Part shown: one piece after another, positions 1-9,500 of the stretch
Numbering within the stretch: the first letter of the stretch is position 1
Layout of the letters: each line of letters begins with the position of its first letter
Assembly (NCBI GenBank): GCA_019671135.1
Contig: JAHRHY010000013.1
Coordinates: 806,001-870,000 of the forward strand
Reading direction: 5' to 3'
From: Linnemannia hyalina
Taxonomy: Eukaryota > Mortierellomycota > Mortierellomycetes > Mortierellales > Mortierellaceae
DNA: 64,000 nucleotides
Translations under genes and position numbers: made by a program
The notes under the pieces: model-generated
Database searches by the model: none
What the model was told of the DNA's origin: nothing
The model's input: the letters and a program-made list of their open reading frames with translations, nothing else

Positions 1-349
1 TTGACTCTGGTAAGCACTAATACCGACTTTTGATCGGGTTTGCATTCACAAGTCTTGTCCATGCTTACACCACTCTCTCTTCCTATATTATACTCATTTG
101 CGACCCTAAAATAAATTCTTGAAACAGCGCTCTCTATTGCTCTCTTACCTGGTTAGCGGTACACTTGTCTCTCCTTCCCTCCCTCTGTCTAGCTCTTGCT
201 CACTTTTCATCTGACCACGGGTCGTTCGCTCACTCTCTCACTCTCTCTCTGTGTGTCTCGCTCTCTTTGTGTGTGTGTCTCTCATTTGTATACTGCACTT
301 GCAAATTCGAATCACTCGATACTGACGCCCCCTTTCGTACTTGTACAAG
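1..349. other. Upstream spacer and leader of the first gene
   Basis: No gene is seen here. From about 170 the plus strand becomes pyrimidine-rich, with CT and TG dinucleotide runs at about 233-283. This matches the leaders in front of other plus-strand starts in this window. The left edge could hold the end of a neighbouring gene, but nothing supports that. Confidence 0.5.
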
Positions 350-1837
350 ATGGAAGTCAGCTGTCGAGACGTTCTCCAGGATATGGCATCCAAGGATGAA
401 GAGACATCGTCATCGAGTTTACCCTCGCCCTCACCCGAGTTGTCTCCCGCACAAGCATGGAGCCAAGAGCACAGTGCAGACACAGTCGCTCTTCCACCAT
501 CATCCCTTGAATTACCTCGCGCACAGACTTGGTCTCTGGAACAATCATTCCAGCAACGGGACAGCACGGCAACAACAAACTCAACCTCTCTTCCTTCCCC
601 CCCTCTCGACTTGTCGATCGGATCGCCTTGGATTGAGAGCAAGACCAATGTTTTTGATTCCCTGTTCGAGTTGCACACCGAGCATTCCTTCTCAGAGTGT
701 GGCACCACCTCCTTCATGGGTCTCGAACTTGATACCTCCCAGTCGGCCTTTGGACACGGCCATAGCATCTCGGATTCATGCACCAACTCCGAACACGACG
801 TCATGAGCTCATTCTTGGGGGTTGGCGCAGAGTTGAACACGCACCTCCCAGTGGGCGGCCTTATGACATCCTTCATGAGCGCTGAGGACTTGGTGCAGGC
901 GCTTGTCACACCTGTCTCAGATCTGATCAAGGCTAGAGACATCAACGACAAAGCAACCCCTGCTATCCCACTGTGTGTTTGGCCCAACGACCTCTTTGTC
1001 GAGACGGCTGCCCAGGGCGAGAAGATCGATCAGGGTAACCCGACGACCATTGCCTGCTCTCTTCTTCCACCCCCTCAAGGCACCGTCTCTGCCGCCCCAG
1101 CCCCAGCTGCCGCGGCTCGAAGAGTTCGATTCGACATGACGCCTTACATCAAGTTGCTCGACCCGACACGAGTAACGGGACCTCCCGAGGAACCGGACGA
1201 AGAGCACATTGACGACATTATGCGTAACGCCCGATGGGAATATCGCTGGGACAAGGACCTTCGTCAAGAACACAAACTCGCCAAGTGGGCATCATTCAAC
1301 GCCCACCTCCATGCGGCCTTCCCGGTCGAAGAAGACGATATGCAGGCCACTGATGAACGACAAAGCGACCAATTTTCAACTGAAGATCGTTCGACCAAAA
1401 AGCATAGCATCGACAGCGATGACACTGATGACTTTTTGGCCGACGAGCGTCCCGCTAAGAAGAGCCGAGCTGCCGACCATGCATCCAGTGACTCTTGCAA
1501 CACCCCTTCCAACGATATCATAATCGACCAGCTCGGAGTTAAAGACCCTTTGGTCAACAGCGACACAACTATCGACTACTTAGACGGCGCCAACACAACC
1601 AACGATCAGCCATTCGATGTGGTGTCAGCTATCAAGATGCATGTGGTCTCCGAGTCGCAAACGGAGGATCGTCTTGCATTGAACCAGCACCCCGACTTTG
1701 ACGAGATGATCAAGGATGACGAGATCGGACGATCCTACCGCCTCTTCCGCTGGAACCTCTGCTACCCTGCCTTTCAGATCGAGGAGTTCCAAGAGGAGGA
1801 AATGTCGCAGGAGGATACTGATGATTTGGAGTATTGA
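350..1837 (+). CDS. Unrecognised acidic, probably disordered protein
   Basis: Single-exon frame of 495 residues from ATG 350. A later in-frame ATG at 383 is also possible. I do not recognise the family. The first 200 residues are rich in Ser, Pro and Leu (repeated SLELPRAQTWSLEQ-like phrases). An Ala/Pro stretch near residue 245 is followed by the most ordered-looking block, about residues 255-320, containing RRVRFDMTPYIKLL and a charged Trp-rich helix (EYRWDKDLRQEHKLAKW). The C-terminal third is Asp/Glu-rich with a basic patch (RPAKKSRA) that could be a nuclear signal. A possible polyadenylation hexamer lies 96 bp after the stop. The long open frame, pyrimidine-rich leader and codon use like the neighbours support a real gene. 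A nuclear role is only a guess. Confidence 0.7.
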   Translation: MEVSCRDVLQDMASKDEETSSSSLPSPSPELSPAQAWSQEHSADTVALPPSSLELPRAQTWSLEQSFQQRDSTATTNSTSLPSPPLDLSIGSPWIESKTNVFDSLFELHTEHSFSECGTTSFMGLELDTSQSAFGHGHSISDSCTNSEHDVMSSFLGVGAELNTHLPVGGLMTSFMSAEDLVQALVTPVSDLIKARDINDKATPAIPLCVWPNDLFVETAAQGEKIDQGNPTTIACSLLPPPQGTVSAAPAPAAAARRVRFDMTPYIKLLDPTRVTGPPEEPDEEHIDDIMRNARWEYRWDKDLRQEHKLAKWASFNAHLHAAFPVEEDDMQATDERQSDQFSTEDRSTKKHSIDSDDTDDFLADERPAKKSRAADHASSDSCNTPSNDIIIDQLGVKDPLVNSDTTIDYLDGANTTNDQPFDVVSAIKMHVVSESQTEDRLALNQHPDFDEMIKDDEIGRSYRLFRWNLCYPAFQIEEFQEEEMSQEDTDDLEY

Positions 1838-2339
1838 CGGCGCGACGGCGACGACGATGAAGTGGACCACCATCCACAGCAAGGCTTGCGAGTGGCTTCC
1901 TTCATCGTCTGTATCATAACTGTAAAAATAACAATAAACCCGCACCCTTTTGTACCATATCCAGTCAGTCATGGAACGTTGTAATTTCAGGCACGCTGTT
2001 TGAATGAATAGAAAGGGTTAGTAAAGAGGACGATTGAACAACGTCTTTTAAGAATAAATGTGGCGGAGCGAAATGATGCGCTGTTTTGGAGATTGCTCAG
2101 CCCGCCTATGACGACGATGACGCCCATTAACAGAAGGTTTTCTCAGGGGAACGAAACGGAAACACACAAAAAAAGGAAGAGCCTAGACCTTTTGCTGTGA
2201 ACCCGACCTTTTGCTTTGCGCCATGGGAATGCATTGCTTGCTCTCCATTTTTGTTCTTTTCTTTCTTCTTCCATTCTTTTGGCTCTTTTTCCTTACTCTC
2301 TTCGACATTCATTATTTTTTTTGCTACAACTAGTGAGCA
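1838..2339. other. Intergenic spacer with poly(A) signal and pyrimidine leader
   Basis: AATAAA at 1933-1938 is a likely polyadenylation signal for the upstream gene. The last 120 bp before ATG 2340 are T/C-rich on the plus strand, consistent with a promoter or leader for the F-box gene. No coding sequence is seen. Confidence 0.5.
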
Positions 2340-4304
2340 ATGGCAACTTCGACCATTACCTCCATAGCATACAACGCGATTAACGGCAACGGCGAGGGCG
2401 ACGAGGGTGACGAGGGCGACAATGACCGAATGCGACAAAACCCAACACACCTTCCAGAAATCTTGCTCCATATCGGTCGTCACCTCTCGCAGGGCGAACT
2501 CACCAGCTGCGTACGCGTCTCGCATGTCTGGCACTATTACCTCGAACCTTTACTCTGGAGCAATGTGTCACTCACCCATCCGCCTCTAAGCAGCCATAAC
2601 AGCAGCAACAGCAGCAACAATAACGACCGCAACCGCCACCACGACCAGTACCGAGGCATGGACCACAGCGCCCATGAAGCCTCGGTTGTCAAGAACATTC
2701 GTCACCTGCGATCCCTTGACATTAAGCACCATAGCCCCTTCCTGCGTCACCAATTGATCCCCTTCCTCCAAAACCGACTGTTCAGTCTGTCTGCCGATGA
2801 GTACAACTCGGCGGTGCGGCAGATCCTAGAACAAAATGCGCAATCCCTTCACACGTTTGTCTGCAGGAACGTGACGAGTCGGCAACGACAACACCATTCT
2901 CTCCCGCAGCCTGCTCATGAGGCGACCGAGCTCTGGCAGACACTGTTGTCGGTCACATTCCTGTCTGAGCTGACGCTGTCGGTGGCCTGTGTGTATACCA
3001 GTGACTTGGATGTATTCTTCCAGATCTGTGAGCGGTTGGAGGTCTTGTCGTTGGAGAATGGGTCTGTTGCAAGTCTGTCGCCTCACATGATGGATCCGCT
3101 GACGAACCTGCGACGATTGCTCCTGCATAAAGTGAGCGTTAGTCCCCTTCGAGAGTTGGATTTCATTGCCAAGTGTCCAAACCTCGAACATCTGGCCTGG
3201 CGACCTCTGGACAGCACACCGCTGAATCCGTTCATGTTCCACTTCGTCACTCTTGCACCCGATCGCCTCGCCAGGATCACGTCTCTTGACGTCTCCCAGA
3301 GCGATCTTGTTGACAAGCAACTGGCGATGATCCTCACTTCTGGGTTACAACTGAGACGACTGATCGCAGTCCATTCGCCGTTCGGAACCTATTGTGCCGA
3401 TCAGGTCGTTTGTTCGATGGCCGACACGCTCGAGGAACTCGATATTCGACAGTGTCATCTCATGGTTCAGAACCCGATGATCCAGACCATGTTGATGACA
3501 TGCAAGCGGCTTCGATATTTCCGTGCGGACGAAATCTCAGTGAACGACATGAGCAAGAACACCTTCTTCTCTAACCCGGCCTCCGCATGGTCTTCGCCGC
3601 GATTCGCAAGACCTGGTTCTTCTAACGCCGCTGGAAGTCCTATGGCTGGAGGAGGTATGGTGGTTCCGGTTCCGACCTCGGCTCCGCTGTCGTCGATGAG
3701 GATGCTGGGCAAGGCGATTCAAGGGGAATGGCAGTGGGCTTGTTTGGAGCTGGAGGAGTTGGATGTGACTTTTGTTGGGAGCAACCTTCAGCAACATTTG
3801 CTATCGGCTGGACTGGCACTGGTCTATTCCCAATTGGTACAGTTGACGGAGCTCCGGCGGTTGGAGTATGGCTGGAAGAGCGACAGTGATGAACGCAGAC
3901 TGCCCTTGAATTCGGGACCGACATTCGGGTCTGTTGAGAATGCTATAGGACTGAGTTCGTCAAGAGGTTCGCCCCCATATTCGACAGCGTCATCGCCCTC
4001 ATCCACATCGTCATCGTCCTCATCGTCACCGTCGAGATCGCCAGGAGGGTCAGGGACACAAAAGTCACCCCACTTCAGGGCAGGACTCAGACGATTGTGG
4101 AAACTGACACAGCTGAGAGTGTTTGATGTGGAAAAAGTCCAGGACCCGGATTTTTCGGTGGGCGATGTTCGGTGGATCGGCAAGCGTTGGGAAGGACTGA
4201 GAAGGATTCAAGGTAGACTGAGCATGGATCCTGTGACAGAGTTGGCTATCCAGGAGCTGGTACAGAAAGAGTTTCCCCACATTACCCACATCCATGACAA
4301 TTAA
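2340..4304 (+). CDS. F-box protein with leucine-rich repeat-like region
   Basis: Single exon, 654 residues. An F-box is visible at about residues 37-78 (HLPEILLHIGRHLSQGEL, then CVRVSHVWHYYLEPLLW), the element that binds Skp1 in SCF ubiquitin ligases. Asn/Ser- and His-rich spacers follow. From about residue 120 to 480 there are repeated leucine-spaced units (for example LEVLSLENGS, LRRLLLHKVS, LEELDIRQCHL), typical of LRR substrate-recognition regions. A Ser/Pro-rich insert lies near residues 540-580. The C-terminus ends in a conserved-looking block (VGDVRWIGKRWEGLRRIQG) that resembles the end of the convergent neighbour. The likely role is substrate adaptor of an SCF E3 ligase; the substrate is unknown. 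It lies tail-to-tail with the next F-box gene, 147 bp between stops. Confidence 0.88.
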   Translation: MATSTITSIAYNAINGNGEGDEGDEGDNDRMRQNPTHLPEILLHIGRHLSQGELTSCVRVSHVWHYYLEPLLWSNVSLTHPPLSSHNSSNSSNNNDRNRHHDQYRGMDHSAHEASVVKNIRHLRSLDIKHHSPFLRHQLIPFLQNRLFSLSADEYNSAVRQILEQNAQSLHTFVCRNVTSRQRQHHSLPQPAHEATELWQTLLSVTFLSELTLSVACVYTSDLDVFFQICERLEVLSLENGSVASLSPHMMDPLTNLRRLLLHKVSVSPLRELDFIAKCPNLEHLAWRPLDSTPLNPFMFHFVTLAPDRLARITSLDVSQSDLVDKQLAMILTSGLQLRRLIAVHSPFGTYCADQVVCSMADTLEELDIRQCHLMVQNPMIQTMLMTCKRLRYFRADEISVNDMSKNTFFSNPASAWSSPRFARPGSSNAAGSPMAGGGMVVPVPTSAPLSSMRMLGKAIQGEWQWACLELEELDVTFVGSNLQQHLLSAGLALVYSQLVQLTELRRLEYGWKSDSDERRLPLNSGPTFGSVENAIGLSSSRGSPPYSTASSPSSTSSSSSSSPSRSPGGSGTQKSPHFRAGLRRLWKLTQLRVFDVEKVQDPDFSVGDVRWIGKRWEGLRRIQGRLSMDPVTELAIQELVQKEFPHITHIHDN

Positions 4305-4451
4305 TAACGACAGAATAACAAAGAAATAGAACCGACGAGAGTATTGAACATTTTTATTTTGGGTATGTATATAGGTGAGATATCATTGTATGTTAGTTTT
4401 TTGTGGGATTGTTTGTGGGGGGTCAGTAGAATGCTGCTGGGTCGCTGGGTG

Positions 4452-6197
4452 CTAGAACAAAGTGACTTTGCACATGTCAATGGAGACAAGGCGAACATCT
4501 GGCCGTAGTTCGCGTAGCTTGCTTTCAAGTCTGGCCCGCCTCCTCTTCTCCTTATGTAGCACTCCTCGGACCATACGCAGACTCTTCCATGCATTGGCGA
4601 TCCACTGGATTTCGTCCACATCCATCTTGCACAGGACCAGCCCTTCAAACCGGAACTCTTCCAGCTGCTTCAGTGTCGCCAGTTGAGCAAGTCCATATTT
4701 TAGTCGAAAGTCCATCGAGTCTGGTTCGTCCTTCTTGAGAGTCGTCATCATGTTGTTCAAAGGTGTACTGCCGATCGCATTCTGTAGTCGTCGCGCTCCT
4801 GCAACAGCCGCTCCACCACCGCCGCCGCCGCCCCCAGTGTTTCCTGCCGCTCCAACCCCCGCTGCAGTGTTCATTCCTGAGCCCATACCCATCCCAATCC
4901 CCATCCATGTCCTAGGTGCCGCACCACTACCGCCGTTACCCGCCCCAATCCCAGCTCCAGCTCCTAACCTCGAACCTTCCGCTGCCGGTCCAAACGTCAA
5001 GACTTTGAGCCGCGTCAGTCGAGCTAGCTGTTCATAGACGCGGAACTGTATGGTCTTGTCCTGAGCAATCTCGGTCAAATTGAGGGTCAAGATCTCGAGC
5101 TGCAGACACTGGATCTGTGGCTCTTGGATCAGAACCCTGGCAGGGATGTCAGACGCCTGAAAGGAGACCAGCCTCTGACAGTAGACCATGATGGCGTGGA
5201 TCATTTCCGACGTGACATCCCCGCAGGTCCGGACATCGAGATGTTGGAGAGCCCGACTTTGGTTGCGGACCAAAATCATGAAGCATGCAGGTCCAAAAGA
5301 AGATCGAGAGGCATCGAGAAAGGTCAAGTGGGGAGACTTTTGCATAATCTGCGCCATGATTGAGTCAGAGCTCTCACAGCGGCTCAAGTCCAAGGCCGTC
5401 AACCGAGGACATGTTGTTGGGAGGGTGAGTGCATCTGCTGTGATGGGTGTCCGGACGCGTGCCTTCCAACTGAACGTCCCCAGGTTCGGACATGACGCCA
5501 CCAACTTGAACTGCTGTTTCGGGTCCATGTCGACCGCCAAAAGAGCCAAGGAGTTGATGTTGGGGAAATGGATCGGGTCGGAGGGGAAGGAGTGAATGCT
5601 TGTTGAGGAGAGGGTGATGGAGTGCAACTGTTGCAAGAGTTGATAGAATGGTTGTGCTTGGGATTCAGAGACGGTGGACCGTGTCAATGTGAGGGTATGA
5701 AGATGCCGACACTGGACCATGACCGAGAACATGTCGTCGACCAGGTCGGGCGGCCGATAAACCGAGGCCAATCCGGAATATTGCTCCTCCCAATGGATAT
5801 GGACAAGCGAGGCCACATTGCGAAGGATGAGTGACCGCAGGGTGGCAGAGGAGTGGTGAAAGACTCGAAGTCTAGTAAGACGGACAATGTGGGGGAGAAT
5901 AAGGAGGGAGATGGGGCTTTGACAGCCTCTGTAGCGTATGGAGGTGATATGTCGGGCGAGTCGCTGAATGGTGGGCGGGTCGGGGAGGATGCGGACTTGA
6001 CGTTCAGCGTCGACAAAGTAGGACTGAAGGAGCTGTTTTTCAAAGTTGAGGTCTGCCCAGAGGACGGGCTCGAGGGCGGCGTGCCAGGTGGAGCAGACCT
6101 GGAAACAGGCGATGAGTTCCCGTTTGGCGAGGAAGCGGCCAATGTTGCTTAGGATCTCTGGGAGGAGCAGGGGGCTCTTGACGGGTGACAATGTCAT
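4452..6197 (-). CDS. F-box protein with leucine-rich repeat-like region
   Basis: Single exon, 581 residues, minus strand. The F-box is at residues 10-50 (LLLPEILSNIGRFLAKREL, CFQVCSTWHAALEPVLW), closely resembling the convergent gene on the other strand. LRR-like units occupy about residues 90-385 (LHTLTLTRS, LTALDLSRCESSD, LQHLDVRTCGDVTSEMI). A Gly/Ala/Met-rich low-complexity insert spans about residues 410-475. The C-terminal block (VDEIQWIANAWKSLRMVRG) aligns by eye with the end of the opposite gene, so the two are probably old paralogs. It is likely an SCF ubiquitin ligase adaptor. It diverges from TTI1 across 376 bp. Confidence 0.88.
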   Translation of the reverse strand: MTLSPVKSPLLLPEILSNIGRFLAKRELIACFQVCSTWHAALEPVLWADLNFEKQLLQSYFVDAERQVRILPDPPTIQRLARHITSIRYRGCQSPISLLILPHIVRLTRLRVFHHSSATLRSLILRNVASLVHIHWEEQYSGLASVYRPPDLVDDMFSVMVQCRHLHTLTLTRSTVSESQAQPFYQLLQQLHSITLSSTSIHSFPSDPIHFPNINSLALLAVDMDPKQQFKLVASCPNLGTFSWKARVRTPITADALTLPTTCPRLTALDLSRCESSDSIMAQIMQKSPHLTFLDASRSSFGPACFMILVRNQSRALQHLDVRTCGDVTSEMIHAIMVYCQRLVSFQASDIPARVLIQEPQIQCLQLEILTLNLTEIAQDKTIQFRVYEQLARLTRLKVLTFGPAAEGSRLGAGAGIGAGNGGSGAAPRTWMGIGMGMGSGMNTAAGVGAAGNTGGGGGGGGAAVAGARRLQNAIGSTPLNNMMTTLKKDEPDSMDFRLKYGLAQLATLKQLEEFRFEGLVLCKMDVDEIQWIANAWKSLRMVRGVLHKEKRRRARLESKLRELRPDVRLVSIDMCKVTLF

Positions 6198-6573
6198 TGA
6201 GCGTACGAATGGAGGTGGTTATGTCCAAACTGCGAAACGAATGGAGGCGAAGAGGGTGGAACGTGAGAGGTAGGTGGTGGGAGTGAAGAAGAAAGGAGAA
6301 GGAGGAAGAGGGTGGAGGTGGAAGGGAAGGGGAAGGAGGGAGAGCAAGAGATAGGGATGGAGACAAGGGAAAGAGAGGGTTGGGTGGGTGGGGTGAGCCA
6401 AAGGTGTGAGCAAGTAGCTCATGTAGTAGGTCTTGTGACTGCCATGCTTCCAATATAATTGCCTGGGCCTTGTTGATCTCTCACCCCTCACGTTTCGTCC
6501 CAACGCATCGTCGTCTGCAAAGGAATCGCTACAGGAAAAGAAATACTCGGCAACAGGACGCTACCCTGCCATC
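6198..6573. promoter_or_regulatory. Divergent promoter region between F-box gene and TTI1
   Basis: The 376 bp lie between two divergent start codons. The left half (about 6280-6380) is purine-rich on plus, that is pyrimidine-rich in the sense of the F-box gene. No clear TATA element is seen. It must carry both promoters unless one lies inside a gene. Confidence 0.55.
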
Positions 6574-9500
6574 ATGGACCAAATCTACCCAGAAGGAGTT
6601 TCGCAGGAGACAATAGAGACCTTCTCACGGGTAAGGACATCATCCTCTAACATTCGCAATGGCCAAAAACCACACACAGAAAGTGATCACAACCAATACT
6701 TACATATCTCATTTTGCTTGACGTGGTTTCAGCTCCGTGAGCCAGCGTCGCGGTTACTGTCCCTCCCGTCCGTAGGCGCATCCAATGCTCAGGAGATTGC
6801 CAGCACATTGCGATCGATCCACACCATCCTCACGACCATGCCCGACCCGGACCTGCACCTCACCACCAAACTCATAGCCTATATCCAACACACCCTCAAC
6901 CATGTCCTCCTTCTCTGTCAAAACTTTATGCTGCTTGAGAAACGATTCGACTTTCTGATCGACGCATGGACCAGTTGCCTTGAGTTCCTCCTCCGCCTAC
7001 CAGACGGATACGCGTTCATCATGGGACCCAATTGGCAGTACGACCAGATGCTCTTCAACGTCCTCTTTCGAGCCATTGATGGCCTCCCTATCAAGCCTGC
7101 TCAGCAGCAGCAACAGCAGCAACATTCAAAGATCAAAGACACTCCAAAGGACAGGATGCCAGATGAAACTCGACTCGGTGCATTGAGGTGCCTCATCCTC
7201 ACCCTACCTCTTGACACAACGGCTCCAGGTATTCTGGAACATGATCAAGGATACGGTTCTTCCATTCAGGATCAGGAGGAGCCACTGGACGACTTTGGAC
7301 GCGCCCGGGTACCATCAGACGACAAAGTTAGGGGATATCTCTTAGAGGCGAGGAGCCAGCCCGTCCTTGCCCAGATGATCGTCGTTTTGCTGGATGTCGC
7401 CAAAGACGCCAGCTTGGTTGCATTACGGAGAGTTGCTCTTCTGGGTATACTGAAGCTCCTCAAATGTCTCGAGACGCCCGAACGGATTGCTCCCTGGATT
7501 CCTGGAATATCTGCCGGCCTTACCAAGGCGATGCTTGTGCGAGGTCTTAAGGAGAGCCACTTAGTCTTGACGACTGCACTTGACACGTGGACTTTCATGG
7601 TTGTCCGTGTGCTCGGAAATATTAGCTCGTCCCGTCAACCCCTCCAGGATTCGAGTGCCACGGGTGCCGGACTGAGCGAGGGTCTTATGGCGATGTTCAA
7701 GGAGCAAGGCGGCCGGAAAGCAGGATCGACCTCGTCACCTTCACGCACTCCAGAGGGATATGGATCAGAGGCCTGGATCAAAAGGACGGATCATGGACTT
7801 TCGACTCTTTTCAAAGAAATTGCCAAGCTGAGGGCTCATTCTCACTGGGACGTGCGACGGCATTTTGCCGAGATGTCATTTCGGATTCTACACAATTGTC
7901 AGGGCGCGCTTGTACGGAAAACAGCAGGATCAGCAACATCAAGTGTACCAGGGTTTCTGCTGGAGACCTTGATTGGTTGCACGCAGGACGACTTTAACGA
8001 CGTCTCCTTACCAGCCAAGGCTCACCTGGGTGCCCTTGCGGAGGAATATGGCAGTCAAGAGCTGGCAGATGTGGGGAAGCAGATTGTTCGCGAGCGTTTG
8101 GCGGCCTTGTCCAGGATCTTGCATGGAGCAAATGAGACCACCAAGCAGGACATGATCCGCCTTGCACAGGGCCTGGTGTTGTTTTTGGGGCACCAGATGG
8201 AGTTCATTGTCAACCAACAAACACTAGTCAGCTACCTCCAGCCATGGATTCAAGTCTTGACGATCGAGCAACTGGACCAACATAACATGGATGAACGGAG
8301 AGGCATTCTTGGAGTGATGGCCTCAGGGTCAAGCGCTTCTCCACCTGGCAGCGAGGAGGAGCGTTGGCACACATGGGTCATGGAGCGTAAAGGCAGCGGA
8401 CGAAAGTTTGGGTTTCCTCGCAGGATTCATCTCCACCTACGGGAACAATTGACGTCCAATGCCTTCTTGGGGTTCCTGCGACAGCTTGGCTCTACCACCG
8501 AGATCGATACTTGGTCAATGGAGCTTACGTCTCGGTTACAGGATGCAGCCAGGGCAGTGCGAGAAAATCAAGGATGGTTCGGAGCCTCGGACGTGTCAAC
8601 TGTTCTCATGATGAACCAACTCCTTGTCGGTGCTTCTGGGATCGGAGTGGCGACATTGGGCGATTTCACCTTGCAAGACACTTTGACGCGGAAGCGCAAG
8701 GACAAGGGATCGTCCAAGACATCACGTCAGAGGAAAAGGCAGCATCATGTCAGGCGAGCGGCCAGAGGAGTCTTGGACGAATATCTGGTTGTTCTGGTGG
8801 AGTGCTCCCAACTTTCTGACGAGGCAAGAATCAGGCGGGAGATGGAGGAACGATCACGGTCTGCCGAATCTGCAGAATTGAACTCGCGTTCAAAGAAGGC
8901 GATCCTGGCAAGGATGTTTGGCATGGATAATGATGAGGGAGAGGAGTTGACGGTCGAGGCTACCGGCCCCGTTGAGTACGATCACAATACGGACGTGATG
9001 TTGCGTTGTCTGCTTCTCGAGGGCATTGCGTCCATTGCTGTCATTCTTGGTGGAACGGAATTCGAGGTGGAGCTTGTTCGGGTCCTTTACATTCTGCTGG
9101 AGCACCTTGGCGGTCAGGATTCGGCCCTTATTCGGGATGCGGCTGAGGTGGCGCTGGAGCATGTCGCCTTTATTTGCCAGTACGAGACTGTTGGCGACTT
9201 GATCCAGGCAAACTACGACTATGTTATCCAGCAGATCTCACAACGCATCGCTTTCCTGAGCACCAACCCCAAGACGCCGCAGGTCCTTTGGGCCTTAATT
9301 CATGTCGTCGGCCCGCCTGCAGTCACGATGCTGGAGGACTCGGTCACGGAAATCTTTGAGGCTTTGGATCACTGGAAGGATCAGGAGGATGAGGTCTGTG
9401 AGGGTTTGCTGAAGTCGTTGTGTGAGATCGTCAAAGTCATGGCTGGATCTACCACCGCGGATGCCAAGGGAACTAAGGGAGATATGAGCGGGATGGATCC

